Shown here piece by piece: positions 1 through 10,237 of a stretch of DNA of 28,861 nt. Where the stretch lies: the NCBI GenBank assembly GCA_023807065.1, contig JAJJLU010000041.1:1-28861 (forward strand). Reading direction: 5' to 3'. The DNA is from Isotricha intestinalis (lineage: Eukaryota > Ciliophora > Litostomatea > Vestibuliferida > Isotrichidae). The notes under the pieces are model-generated. The model was not told the origin of the DNA. It did not search any database and was given only the letters and a program-made list of their open reading frames with translations. The translations under genes were made by a program, and so were the position numbers. Within the stretch, counting starts at the first letter, position 1. Each line of letters opens with the position of its first letter.

Positions 1-42
1 CCCCAATCCCCAATCCCCAATCCCCAATCCCCAATCCCCCCC
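1..42. repeat. Left telomere, (CCCCAAT)5 plus C7
   Basis: Five exact head-to-tail copies of the heptamer CCCCAAT fill positions 1-35. They are followed by an uninterrupted run of seven C (36-42) and then unique AT-rich sequence starting TAAG. The C-rich strand runs 5' to 3' inward from the end, as expected at a left telomere. The repeat matches the reverse complement of the right end, so this is a chromosome end and not an internal satellite. The heptamer differs by one added base from the C4A2 repeat of Tetrahymena. The C7 tract may be an imperfect first repeat added at the telomere-addition site, or a sequencing or assembly artefact. Confidence 0.97.
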
Positions 43-677
43 TAAGAAAAATATACTCTTATTCTTTTTTACCATTTTAAAAGAATTATAAAATATTAAA
101 TATATTTAAATATATATAAAAGATAGAGCTTATTTTTCTTACACTAAAAATAATAGAGAGAATTAATATCAGAACAAAGGTATTAATTTGAATAGATGTA
201 AAATTAAAATAGTTAATATATTTTTCAATTGATTTTTCCAATTTTTTACTCAATTCTTGTATTCCTAGAAATTATTTGTTCTAAAGAAAGTGATTCTTTA
301 GAATTGTACCTCTTAAGAAATAATTTTTTTAATATAATACATTTCCTTGAAAAATATTTTAAATAACAACAAAAAAAGATATTATAACATCTTAAAAATA
401 TTTAAAATATCAGAATAAATATTTGTAAGTAAATGAATACAAGTATTTTTATATTTAATTTTTATTCTTTTCTTTTAAAACTATTTATAATTATAGTTTA
501 AATTTATAAATAATTTGAAAAGTTCATATTTTTTAAACATTTTTATTTTTATTTTAATAACTGAATAAAAATAAAATCAACAAATTTCTTAAAAAAAGTT
601 AAAAATTCAAATGCAAAAATAAATTAGAAAAGAATATAAAATATATTTCCTTATAAAAAGCCAAACATCAAGTGAAA
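43..677. other. Left subtelomere, no gene seen
   Basis: About 635 bp of very AT-rich sequence lies between the telomere and the 3' end of the dynein light chain gene. No reading frame of useful length, no repeat array and no structured RNA stands out. It contains homopolymer A and T runs and short ATATTT-type motifs only. It must hold the 3' untranslated region of the neighbouring minus-strand gene. Confidence 0.7.
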
Positions 678-1049
678 TTAGCATTTATATAAAAGAACTC
701 CAAAATGACCAAGATAACCATATAAACAAGCTTCTTTTTGTGATTTAACATTAAAAGAAAAATCTTGTCCAATAATACAAATCCAAGTAGGTCCATTATC
801 TTTTTCCATATCAGATTTTAAAATTCTTGCAGCTTCTTCAAAATTTGGTTGACCTTCTACATTTAAATATTTATCATAAATATTTGATATTTTATCTTGA
901 CAATATGAAAATAAATCTGGATCCATTTCACATATTATTGGATGAATTTTTTTTATAACATTATTATATTCTTTATTATCTACTAATTCTTTTAAATTAT
1001 AATCTGAATAATCTAAATCTCCTAATTTTGCAGTTAAATTAGATGACAT
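678..1049 (-). CDS. Dynein light chain, LC8/DLC family
   Basis: This encodes a 123-residue protein of the LC8 dynein light chain family, a small dimeric subunit of axonemal and cytoplasmic dyneins that binds intermediate chains and other targets. Residues 1-35 are a variable N-terminal extension. The LC8 fold follows. A helical region, with NFEEAARILKSDMEKDNGPT at about 69-88, leads into the conserved TWICIIGQDFSF strand (88-99), equivalent to the family's PTWHCIVGRNFG. The YLGHFGVLLYK strand (112-122) is equivalent to YLGQVAILLFK. The stop is TAA. Length is greater than the 89 residues of canonical LC8, as in the outer-arm LC8-like members of ciliates and algae. It is divergent to the 5-phosphatase gene with 82 bp between start codons, so the two probably share a promoter region. 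Confidence 0.93.
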   Translation of the reverse strand: MSSNLTAKLGDLDYSDYNLKELVDNKEYNNVIKKIHPIICEMDPDLFSYCQDKISNIYDKYLNVEGQPNFEEAARILKSDMEKDNGPTWICIIGQDFSFNVKSQKEACLYGYLGHFGVLLYKC

Positions 1050-1131
1050 TTTTAATTTTTATTTTTTTAATTTATTAAATTTATATTTTTAATTTCTTCC
1101 AAAAAATGAAATTTCAAAATAGTTATTTAAT
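1050..1131. promoter_or_regulatory. Shared divergent promoter region
   Basis: These 82 bp separate the start codons of the minus-strand dynein light chain and the plus-strand 5-phosphatase. Both 5' untranslated regions and both promoters must fit here, unless one lies inside the other gene. The sequence is nearly pure A/T with no recognisable box. The dynein start is preceded by an A-rich run (AAAAATTAAAA on its strand). Confidence 0.5.
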
Positions 1132-2073
1132 ATGGAAAAACAAGATTTAGACAGTTCTTTTTTTTCAAATATAAAAATGAGTCAAATTCAAAAATTTAAA
1201 ATTTGTTGTTTAACTTATAATATGCATGGGCAATGTCCAACAAATGAAGAGTTAAATCAATTATTAAATATTCATAAAGAAAAAAACTTTGATATATATG
1301 CAATTGGATCTCAAGAATGTTTAAGAAGTATTTTTAAAAGTTTATTTTATTCAGATAAATCAAAATGGGAAAATTTATTAAAATCATTTTTTGGAGAAAA
1401 TTATGAAATGAAAGCCTCTGTAACTTTAGCTGCGATTCATATTATAATATTTGTCAAAAAATCAATTAGGAATAATATTAGAAATATTACTTTTAATTCA
1501 ATTAAAACAGGAGCAAATTACAATTTAGGAAATAAAGGAGCAGTTGGGGTTTGGTTTACTTTTATTAATATAAATATTATGATAATTAATAGTCATTTAG
1601 CAGCAAGAAAAGAAAACTCTGAAATTAGAAATAATAGTTTTGAATATATAATTAAGAATATGAATCCTAATTTTAAAAAATTAGATTTTATTGTTTTTAT
1701 GGGAGATTTAAATTATAGGTTAAATAATAATAAAATTGAAATAAATAAAATAAGAAATGATTATTTAGAGCTTTTAGAATTTGACCAACTATCTTTTGAG
1801 AAAAGAAGAATTAAATTAATTTCAAATTTAGGTTTTAAAGAAGGAAAAATTAATTTTTTACCTACTTTTAAATACAGAAATAACACTGATGAATTTGATG
1901 TGCGTAATATTAAAAAACAACCTGCTTGGACTGATAGAATTCTGTATACTAAAAGAGAAACTTGTTTTGGAATATTAGATGTGGAACAAATTGAATATGA
2001 TAGTATGCAAAATATCCTTATGAGTGATCATAAACCAGTTTATTCTTATTTTAATCTTAGCATTAGAGTTTGA
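1132..2073 (+). CDS. Inositol polyphosphate 5-phosphatase, catalytic domain only
   Basis: A 313-residue enzyme of the type II inositol polyphosphate 5-phosphatase family, which removes the 5-phosphate from phosphoinositides such as PI(4,5)P2 or soluble inositol phosphates. Family motifs appear in order. LTYNMHG (27-33) matches the T-W-N-x-x-G motif. GSQE (59-62) has the Mg-binding Glu. NKGAVGVWF (134-142) is followed by NSHLAA (153-158) with the catalytic-site His. MGDLNYRLN (190-198) carries Asp192 and Asn194. PAWTDRILY (264-272) and SDHKPV (298-303) complete the site with Asp268 and the final Asp-His pair. All key residues are present, so it should be active. There are no SAC, ASH, RhoGAP, SH2 or membrane-anchor segments, so targeting must come from partners. 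The stop is TGA, which supports the standard code. Confidence 0.96.
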   Translation: MEKQDLDSSFFSNIKMSQIQKFKICCLTYNMHGQCPTNEELNQLLNIHKEKNFDIYAIGSQECLRSIFKSLFYSDKSKWENLLKSFFGENYEMKASVTLAAIHIIIFVKKSIRNNIRNITFNSIKTGANYNLGNKGAVGVWFTFININIMIINSHLAARKENSEIRNNSFEYIIKNMNPNFKKLDFIVFMGDLNYRLNNNKIEINKIRNDYLELLEFDQLSFEKRRIKLISNLGFKEGKINFLPTFKYRNNTDEFDVRNIKKQPAWTDRILYTKRETCFGILDVEQIEYDSMQNILMSDHKPVYSYFNLSIRV

Positions 2074-3040
2074 AGAAATAGTTTTTTATATATATTTTGT
2101 TGTTTAAATTATATTTAATCATTTGTGTGAATTTTATATTAAAATACTTTATAATTATTTTATAAAAAGTAGAAAAAAGAATAAAAAATATATTTTCAAT
2201 TTTAAAACTAATTTTTATAATATTTTCAAATTATAATCAAATAAAGAATAATAAAAAAAACTAAGAAGAAATATGAATTTAAGATATTTTGATATTTTCA
2301 TTTAAAAATTTTAGTTAAGTCTAATAGATAAATTTGAAGAAGATAATGTTCAAACTTAACATTAAAAATCAAATTATTATTGAATAAACTATTTTTTTAT
2401 TAAATGAACAAAATTGACGAAGACTCTTTAGGAAGGAATATAATGATAGAGTAAAAATACTATTCACTAAGTCTTTCTCATAAAAATCAACATAAATTTT
2501 AAATTCCACATTAACTTTTTTTCTAATACTTCAAAAAGATTATTCAAAAATTATTAATTAAATGAATTAAAAAAATAGAAAGAAAATTTTTTTGAAAAAA
2601 ATCAATATGAATAAGTTCAATATAAAAATAATAAAAGGATATTTGATCAAATATAAAAATATGTTTATATTTTTAATAAGTAATTATTTAGTAAAAAATT
2701 TCTTGAATCAAACAAGTATCCCAATAATAAAGATATTTTGATTAAATTTTTTCCAAATAAAAAAAATAGTATTTTTCTCAAATTAAAAAGGCTATTATAT
2801 TTGGTTATTTTTTTTACAATTCTTTTAATTTAACATTTTCTTATTGGATTTATTCTCTAAATATTCTTTAATAATACATTGAAATTTTCTAACTTTAATC
2901 GTGAAATTCTTGTTTGATTATTATTATATAATATAATACTAGAAATATTTATTATAACCTTTTCTACTATAATCTAATTCTAACAATTTTATTAATAAAA
3001 TTTTTTAATGGAATAATCAAACTATCTTCAAAATATTCAA
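2074..3040. other. Intergenic spacer, about 1 kb, no supported gene
   Basis: This spacer lies downstream of the 5-phosphatase and downstream of the minus-strand acylated protein, so it is between two 3' ends. Small open stretches exist. One is a 16-codon frame from ATG 2404; another runs about 57 codons near 2571-2740. They have no start-to-stop structure, splice pattern or recognisable motif. Some translated pieces look weakly protein-like, so an old gene remnant cannot be excluded. I see no RNA gene. Confidence 0.5.
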
Positions 3041-3382
3041 TTATTTAAATATTTTATTTTCCATTTTTTTATGAATTTTAACAAAAGGAAATCCAGAATT
3101 TTCATTATAAGATGAATTTAATATTTCAATATTTTCATTATTAAATATATCAATCTTTTTTTCATAGATATCAAAAGTGGAGTTATTTTTATTAAATGAA
3201 GTTATAATAATTGGGGATAAAACATTTTTTAATTTTGATAATTGATTTTTATCTCTATTTATAGTTTTTAAATCTTTATTTTTGTTTTCAGTTTGATTTA
3301 TTATTTTTTCAATATTTATATTAGTTTTTTCTACTTTTTTTTGATTAGAATTTATACACGAACAAAAAATTTGAGTTCCCAT
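3041..3382 (-). CDS. Small hypothetical protein with N-terminal acylation motif
   Basis: This is a 113-residue protein I do not recognise. It begins MGTQIFCSC: Gly2 is in a plausible N-myristoylation context, and Cys7 and Cys9 are well placed for palmitoylation. It could therefore be tethered to the inner face of a membrane such as the ciliary or plasma membrane. The rest is Asn/Lys/Ile-rich and probably largely disordered, with a more ordered-looking Ile-rich stretch at about 54-64 and a basic C-terminus. There is no transmembrane segment. It is transcribed in the same direction as the large TmcB-like gene, 246 bp beyond that gene's stop codon. The stop is TAA. The gene looks real from its intact frame and the Met-Gly-x4-Cys start, but no homology is claimed. 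Confidence 0.65.
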   Translation of the reverse strand: MGTQIFCSCINSNQKKVEKTNINIEKIINQTENKNKDLKTINRDKNQLSKLKNVLSPIIITSFNKNNSTFDIYEKKIDIFNNENIEILNSSYNENSGFPFVKIHKKMENKIFK

Positions 3383-3628
3383 TGAAAATACTTTATTTTT
3401 ATATTAATATATAAGAAAATTTATATTTATTTTATAAATTTTTATTTATATGTTTCATTAATTTAATAAACTATTTTAAATACTGTTATTTTCATTAAAA
3501 AAATTATGTAAAATTTTATAAAATTTATATTATAATATTTTTAATAATTATTTCCAAAATCAAAAATTTTGAATTTAATTCATATACATCTATTTATAAA
3601 TATTATCAAAGGAAATTTCTTATTTTAA

Positions 3629-6600
3629 TTAAGATTCAAAAATATGACCTTCTAGTTTTAGAGTATCACTATAAAAAAATTTATCTTCTGATAAATATTG
3701 AATTGGAAATATCCCAATAAAATTTAAAAAAGAAGTGAAATTATTATTTAAAAAAGTAATAAATATCAAAATTAAAATGAAAATAATGGGAATCAAAAAA
3801 ATAACAACTCCAAAAAGTCTATTTAATAAAGAATTTAAATCATTAATTTTATCTTCCATAATTAATTTAAATAATTCCCTAGTTTTAGTAAAAGAATCCA
3901 AAAAGAAATAATTAATAAAAACTTCAATTTTACCTAAAGTTCCATTATAATCACTAATATCTTTTAAAGTTACAATTCCATCATTAATATCTTTTAATTC
4001 TCCTAAAAGAGTATTAATTTCAATACTAAATTGAGTTAAAGTTTGTTCTAATCCTTGTTTTAAAACAGAAGACCAAAAATTAATACAATTATTATATATA
4101 ATAATATCATCTTTATATAATAATTCACATAAATCTCCATAATATAATTTATATAATTTTGAATAAGGACTATTCCCTAATCCATTTTCATTTTTTGAAA
4201 AAAATGGAATTAAATTATTTCCTACTTTAGGTATTGAAATTTCTTCAATTGAAGGTAGTATTAATTTATATGAAGTTGAATTTAATTCATTAATATTATT
4301 TTTTGAATATGTAATTGAATTTATTGTTATATTGTCAATTTTTCCTTCTTGCAATTGTTTTATATATTTTTCTTTTTTTATTTTATAATTCAAATAATTA
4401 GATGTTTGATTTTTAATGATTGAAAATTTTAAACTACTTTCATTAAAAATTCCATAAACTTCAGACATTACATTATCCCATTCTATAAAATCTTGCTTTC
4501 TCTTTTTATAAATTAAATCTATTAATATATAATATATTATTAATATAACTAAAATTAGTAATAATCTTATTCCAATTAATATATTATATATTAAGAAAGA
4601 TTTATTCATCATATGAATCTTTTCTTTTTTTTCTTGATGAACTTTTGAAAGTCTACCTTGCATTTTTTTCTTTTTTTTTCCTTTTGATGTATCTTTTTTT
4701 ATTGTTAATTGACTACTTTCTTTTTTATTTTCTGGTTTTATTTTTTGATTATTTTCACTTACACTTTGCAAATTGTTATTATTTGATTCATTTTTTAAAA
4801 AATCAAATTTATCATCATCTTCTTCATCAGGTTCATTTCTTAATTTGTTTTTTAATTCTGTTAAATATTTTAAATAATTATTAAAATTAGGAGTACTGAA
4901 CCAAATTAATTTCAGAATGAAATATTTTTCTATTGAATATATTTTAAAAATAAAATAAACAAAAACCCCACAAATAATTACATATAATATTATATTTAAA
5001 ACATAATAAATATAATCAGGACTAAATCTTTTTTGATTTAATTTATTTTTTTTTATTTGAGTTCTAAAATCTTTAATATCATTATCATGAATATAATGAA
5101 AACTACAATTTAATAGATTTTCTTCATAAACATCCAAAGTTAAATTGTCTTTATTTTCAAAATAAGATTCAATATTTGCTATAACTCTTAATCCATTTGA
5201 TAAAATATAATTTAATAAATTATGAGTGTTCATTGTAATCATTTGGGTATAATTTAATGTATAAACATAAATTTTATAATCTTTTGGTACAAAAATAATA
5301 TTCTTATATTCAACATCAAAATAAACCAATTCATTCGATGAATTTTTTATTGTGTTTAAACAATTGGTAAAAATCTTTATATAAATCTCTGAACAATTAG
5401 CACTATAACAACTATTTTCATTTAATATACCATGTTTTATAAATTTTAAATTTATTCCTGATAAATAAGCACAACTAACGAAAACTTTTGATGTATTAAA
5501 AAAATAATTTTGATTGATAAATTTATAAGTTTGTTTAAATCTTGATTTCATTGAAGCATTATAATAAACAGCAAATATAATTGTTAATATAATATATATT
5601 ATAGTCATTATTTTCATATATTTAATGTAAATAGGATTATTTTTTTCTAAAATTTTACTTTTTAATTTATTAAAAATTGCTGAATCAATTGAAGCATTTG
5701 TACTAAAAGAATTTTGAGATATTTTTTCTTGAATAATTTCATTTTTATTTTCTTTACTATCTTTTATTTCCGCATTGAAATTATTTGTATTAAATTTATC
5801 GATTAAAGGTTTAATTTCATTATCATTAATTTTCAATTTAATAATTCTTTCTTTATTTTCTATTCTATCTGAAGCTTTAAAAACATTTGATTCTTGAGAA
5901 ACAACTCTAGCTTTATTTTTTACAAGATCAACTTTAGGATTAATACAATTTCTTTGAAAATTTGAATAATTAATTTCATTATTATTATTTCCTAATACAT
6001 CATTTGTTATATAAAGTCTATAATATATATATTTTTCATTCAAAAATGATTTCATAATTATATTGTAAAAAATACTATATGTTTTACCAAAGAATTTATT
6101 ATCTAATGATTCAATTAATTCATTATATTCTTTTAAATTACTTTCTTTTTTCATTGTTTTAGTAGTTGTTCTTCTTAATGGTATTTCTCTATGATGAAAT
6201 GAATTTAAATATTCTTCTGTTAATAATTGACCACTTTGTCTTATTCTATCTAAAATTATTTCAATATCATTTTCAGTTTTAGAAAAATCATTTGAATTTG
6301 GATATAACACACCTTTTAAATCTATATCATTATTACATAAACAAAATTTTTGATTTTCAAATTTTATTTGCTTTAAAATTTCTGGTATTAAAATAGCAAT
6401 ATGATGATTAAATATTTTTTGATTTAAACCAAATAAATTTTCTCCTATCAATGAAGAAATGTTATTTCCGTTTGTTATAGATAAAGGATCACTCATTGCA
6501 TTTATTTTAAAATCACTATCTAATAAAATTAAAAATTTATTATCATTTAATTTTTGAATTGCAGCTATAAAAATTATTCCATGTGATAAATCAGGTAAAC

Positions 6601-8767
6601 ATTTTACATATAAATCAGAATTAAATAAACCATTTCCTTTTGATTTTATAAAAGTATTTTTAAATTTTCTATTAAACACATAACTTACATTTGAATATTT
6701 TAAAACATTATTTATTAATTCATTATGAAAATATGACAAACATTCTGGAATTAAATCTTCAGCACTCATTGATAGAACTTCTTTAGGTTGGAAATTAAAC
6801 ATAATTGGAAAATTTGAAGTTGAATAAATAATTTTACAATTTTCCATTGAACCATTTAATAAAAGAATTGAAGAAATATCTTTTGAAAATAAAGTATGAT
6901 ATATATTATTTTTTTTACTTAATTTTGATAATTTAATTTGATTATATCTTTTTTCTTCTTTTTTTGCTAATTCTTCATCTTGAATTATTGATTGTAAATA
7001 TAACATATAATCTTTTTCATTTTCATCACTAAATGGATTTAATTGTATTATTTTATCCCATAAACGTAATATATCACTTCTTAATTGAATAATTGTTTCT
7101 CCTAATCTTAAAAAATTATTAGTTATTTTTGATGATAAAGTAGAATTTCTTAATATATCAAAATAATCAATTTGATTACTGGTTGCATCATAAATTTTTA
7201 ATTTAAAAGAATCTATTAAACAATTATAAGAAATTACACTTCCTAACTGAACATATTTTATTGTTTCTTTATTATTTGTATTTTTTGAAAGTTTTGCTAT
7301 CAAATAATCTTTTAAATCTTCCATTAAAATAAATTTTAAATATGATAATTTATGAGATGAAACTTTAATCTTAGTACATAGATAAAATGCATAAGATGCA
7401 TTTCTTAATTTATTTGTAAGAAAATAACAAAATAAAATCAAAATATCATCTTTTAATAGAGTTCTATTTATATAATAATCATAGATTAAGTATATTATAT
7501 TATATACTTCAAAAATTGGGGAATTTGGACCTCCTAATTTTTGAATTAACATTTTATTGTTTTCAAACTTATTAAATTTTTCATATAGTTCATTATTATT
7601 ACTAAAAAAATCTTTTAAACTTTTAGTTAATCCAATTAATAAAGTTTTTGATTGAATATCATTATTAGATGCAATTAATAATAGATTAAATGTAAACATT
7701 TCAACTTCTTTTATAGTTTTTGCTTCTAAGACATTTGCTTCTGTTAAAAAATATTCAATTCTATTTTTTGTTAATGTTTTTATAATTAAAATTAAAATAA
7801 CCCATCCAATGAAAACAAATAATATTGTGTCTTTTAAATCTAAAAAATATTTAAATATCATTCCTATAGTATACCAAAGCACAAAAGACCATCCAAATAA
7901 AATTGAATAATTTAGAAAAGAATTATAATAAAAAACATATTTATAAGCAAAAACTAAAAGTACAAGAGAAATAATAAATACTATAAATCTATTGAAAATT
8001 CTATAAATTTTTTTATCGTCAGTATAATATTGAACGAAAAATCCAATAAAATAACATATTATTGAAAGAATATTTGATAAAAATATATAATTATTATTGA
8101 CACAAGTTAAAGAATGATTTGAATGATTTAATTTTATACTTCCAACTTGAATATTATAAATTGATAATAATATAGAATAAAATAGTAATATTAACAAAAA
8201 TAATAGGGAGATTATAGTTAAAACAATATGTTTTTTAGATTTCCAACATTGAATATCTAAATAAATATGTCGTTTATTTTGGCATTTTATTGTTAACATA
8301 AAAGTATTGATTAATAAACATAAAAGAATATTTTGAAAAATATAATTTAAATAATTTAAAGATATCATTTGGAATTTTCTAATATTTTTATTTGAAATAA
8401 ATAAAAGATAAATAATATGATAAAAAATAATAATACAAAATATAAAAGAAAAAGAAAGGACAATAATATAACTTTTTTTATTTTTAATAATATCTTGAAC
8501 AAAAATTATTTTTTTAATGTAATTTATTACTTTTATTAGTGAATCACTATTTTTCCTTTCTTCAGGAGTATTAATTAAAGAAATAATTAAAAATTGAAAA
8601 TAATAAAAGAATTTACAAAAGAAAATAAATAACACATTATCAGGTTTATATTTATTAATAATTCTAAACCAATTAAAAAATCTCAACAATTTTTTCTTTG
8701 AATAAATCTCTAATGTTTGAACAGAATCACCTAAATCAATCCATTCTAAAATCCTAGATTCTATCAT
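3629..8767 (-). CDS. TmcB-like multi-membrane PAS protein, 1712 residues
   Basis: A giant membrane protein resembling the Tiny-macrocysts-B (TmcB)/PAS family, which is greatly expanded in ciliates and presumed sensory. About eight hydrophobic helices lie in residues 46-330. A soluble helical region follows (about 340-620; segments such as VEMFTFNLLLIASN resemble the TmcB/TmcC TPR-like repeats). A PAS-like domain sits at about 630-780. After a charged linker there is a transmembrane helix at about 1048-1068. A roughly 190-residue presumably lumenal or extracellular loop, rich in N-glycosylation sites and Cys, runs to a helix at about 1257-1282. An acidic/Lys-rich disordered loop lies at about 1310-1385. 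Helices follow near 1390-1418 and 1650-1677, separated by another glycosylation-rich loop. The order of N-terminal helix bundle, TPR, PAS and C-terminal helices is as in this family. No kinase, cyclase or channel pore motif was seen. Stop is TAA. Family assignment is from pattern, not from a search. Confidence 0.75.
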   Translation of the reverse strand: MIESRILEWIDLGDSVQTLEIYSKKKLLRFFNWFRIINKYKPDNVLFIFFCKFFYYFQFLIISLINTPEERKNSDSLIKVINYIKKIIFVQDIIKNKKSYIIVLSFSFIFCIIIFYHIIYLLFISNKNIRKFQMISLNYLNYIFQNILLCLLINTFMLTIKCQNKRHIYLDIQCWKSKKHIVLTIISLLFLLILLFYSILLSIYNIQVGSIKLNHSNHSLTCVNNNYIFLSNILSIICYFIGFFVQYYTDDKKIYRIFNRFIVFIISLVLLVFAYKYVFYYNSFLNYSILFGWSFVLWYTIGMIFKYFLDLKDTILFVFIGWVILILIIKTLTKNRIEYFLTEANVLEAKTIKEVEMFTFNLLLIASNNDIQSKTLLIGLTKSLKDFFSNNNELYEKFNKFENNKMLIQKLGGPNSPIFEVYNIIYLIYDYYINRTLLKDDILILFCYFLTNKLRNASYAFYLCTKIKVSSHKLSYLKFILMEDLKDYLIAKLSKNTNNKETIKYVQLGSVISYNCLIDSFKLKIYDATSNQIDYFDILRNSTLSSKITNNFLRLGETIIQLRSDILRLWDKIIQLNPFSDENEKDYMLYLQSIIQDEELAKKEEKRYNQIKLSKLSKKNNIYHTLFSKDISSILLLNGSMENCKIIYSTSNFPIMFNFQPKEVLSMSAEDLIPECLSYFHNELINNVLKYSNVSYVFNRKFKNTFIKSKGNGLFNSDLYVKCLPDLSHGIIFIAAIQKLNDNKFLILLDSDFKINAMSDPLSITNGNNISSLIGENLFGLNQKIFNHHIAILIPEILKQIKFENQKFCLCNNDIDLKGVLYPNSNDFSKTENDIEIILDRIRQSGQLLTEEYLNSFHHREIPLRRTTTKTMKKESNLKEYNELIESLDNKFFGKTYSIFYNIIMKSFLNEKYIYYRLYITNDVLGNNNNEINYSNFQRNCINPKVDLVKNKARVVSQESNVFKASDRIENKERIIKLKINDNEIKPLIDKFNTNNFNAEIKDSKENKNEIIQEKISQNSFSTNASIDSAIFNKLKSKILEKNNPIYIKYMKIMTIIYIILTIIFAVYYNASMKSRFKQTYKFINQNYFFNTSKVFVSCAYLSGINLKFIKHGILNENSCYSANCSEIYIKIFTNCLNTIKNSSNELVYFDVEYKNIIFVPKDYKIYVYTLNYTQMITMNTHNLLNYILSNGLRVIANIESYFENKDNLTLDVYEENLLNCSFHYIHDNDIKDFRTQIKKNKLNQKRFSPDYIYYVLNIILYVIICGVFVYFIFKIYSIEKYFILKLIWFSTPNFNNYLKYLTELKNKLRNEPDEEDDDKFDFLKNESNNNNLQSVSENNQKIKPENKKESSQLTIKKDTSKGKKKKKMQGRLSKVHQEKKEKIHMMNKSFLIYNILIGIRLLLILVILIIYYILIDLIYKKRKQDFIEWDNVMSEVYGIFNESSLKFSIIKNQTSNYLNYKIKKEKYIKQLQEGKIDNITINSITYSKNNINELNSTSYKLILPSIEEISIPKVGNNLIPFFSKNENGLGNSPYSKLYKLYYGDLCELLYKDDIIIYNNCINFWSSVLKQGLEQTLTQFSIEINTLLGELKDINDGIVTLKDISDYNGTLGKIEVFINYFFLDSFTKTRELFKLIMEDKINDLNSLLNRLFGVVIFLIPIIFILILIFITFLNNNFTSFLNFIGIFPIQYLSEDKFFYSDTLKLEGHIFES

Positions 8768-10237
8768 TTTTAAATTTAAAAGAAATTTTATATTTATTAT
8801 ATTTATTAAAAATAATATTTAACTTTAGAGAAATACTTAAAAAAAATAAATATTAATTTTTTGTAAAAATAAGTAATTATCCTTATTGACCAAAATGATT
8901 AAGAATTTAAGAAAAGATATTCACACTTATATTTTTAAAGTTTTAAAAATAAATGATTAAATTAATGTCAAAAATCAGTAAAAGAGAATTGAAAATTTTA
9001 TTTAAGATTTATTCTTGTTTTACATATATTTTTCCATCTTGATATAATTTATCTATTAGTATATCGAGAATTAAGACTTTTAATTTGTATATTTATTATT
9101 TTATTCTGAAAAAGATTATTCTTATTTTGAATGGTTTAAGGACTAAAAGGTTTTTAACCTTTGTAATAACTTTTATTTAGATATTATTATATATAGGAGA
9201 AGAAGATAAATTTGTTATAAATTGGAGATTTTTTGCACTAAATTATTTTATTATAAATTAAATTAAGAAAATATAAATTATTCATATTTGAGTATTATTT
9301 ATATTTTTAATATTAATGTGTTAAATAATTAAAAGGTTAATTAATATCAACAATTAATTTAATTAGATGAATTATTTTATAAAAATTATGGATGGGGAAC
9401 AATTATTTTTAGTTTTTTGAAAGGGGTCTGTTAAAAAATTTTAATATATAGGGTGATAAACTTCCATCATTTTATCAAGATAAATAATATCTTTATTTAT
9501 TATGAACTGAAATAGATTAAATATTGTTTTATTTGTGAACATAATCATTTAAATTTAATTTTTTTATCAGCAAAAATTGAATAATGTAAAAAAAATTAGC
9601 TCAATGTTTTACATAAATTTTGAATCTCAATTATGATAAAAAGAAAAAAATTCTTATTTTATGATTTTCAGTAAGATTTTTCTTAAAATTTGTTATGTTA
9701 CTTTTGGAATGATTCATTTTTAAAAAAATATAATAAATAAATCCTCATTCTCTCCATATTTAAACAATAATTATATATATTTAATTTTTTTAATTAATTT
9801 ATTAAACTTTTATTTAATGAGTATAAAATTGGGAGAATTCATAATTTTATCATTATTTTTTATTAAACAATAAAGGTTATATCAGAGGGGTTAGGATTTA
9901 AAATGAATAATACCCACAATTCCGCTTCTAATGAAAAAAATAAAAAATTAATTTCAAAATTTTTTTAAAAAAAATTGTTCTAGTTTTTTTTAAATTAAGC
10001 AAATTGAGGATAAAGTGATAAACATTATTTTTTGAATAATGTGGTTGTATAAAAAGATTTAAAATAATAATATTATAATAATTTTTCATCACTTGATAGA
10101 TAGTTAATTTTACAAAGAATTTATATTATAGTTACACTTGATGTTTTAGAAGATTTCATGTTTCAATTTTTATGAAACTAGAGATAAAATTCATTAGTTA
10201 GTTAATAAAAATTGTAAAAAAAAGACAAAATAAAAAA
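8768..10237. other. 1.5 kb AT-rich spacer upstream of the surface antigen gene
   Basis: The largest gene-free stretch upstream of any gene here lies between the divergent starts of the TmcB-like gene and the surface antigen. It is very AT-rich with a few GC-richer patches. One is around 9395-9475, with GGATGGGG and AAAGGGGTC. Another is around 9885-9930, with AGAGGGGTTAGG and then a 21-codon frame from ATG 9903. The frame from 8895 to 9623 has no TGA but contains 17 TAA/TAG codons, so it is not a gene in the code used here. I found no RNA gene or repeat. It may hold control sequence for the antigen gene, whose expression is typically regulated in ciliates. Confidence 0.55.

Noticed and set aside
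4645..4884. A 79-codon plus-strand frame inside the TmcB-like gene.
   Set aside because: It is the complement of the Lys/Glu-rich loop of that gene and reads as Phe/Leu-rich filler.
8895..9623. A 242-codon plus-strand frame with no TGA but 17 TAA/TAG codons, suggestive of a gene in a code where TAA/TAG encode Gln.
   Set aside because: G+C is spread almost evenly over the three codon positions (about 43, 30 and 45 by my count), so there is no depleted third position as seen in real genes here. The TAA density equals that expected in random sequence of this composition, and the true genes use TAA and TAG as stops. A translated search with the ciliate code would settle it.
9885..9966. GC-richer patch with AGAGGGGTTAGG and a 21-codon frame from ATG 9903, considered as a telomere-like element or small gene.
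   Set aside because: GGGGTTAGG is not the GGGGATT telomere unit of this chromosome and is not repeated. The frame is too short to support.
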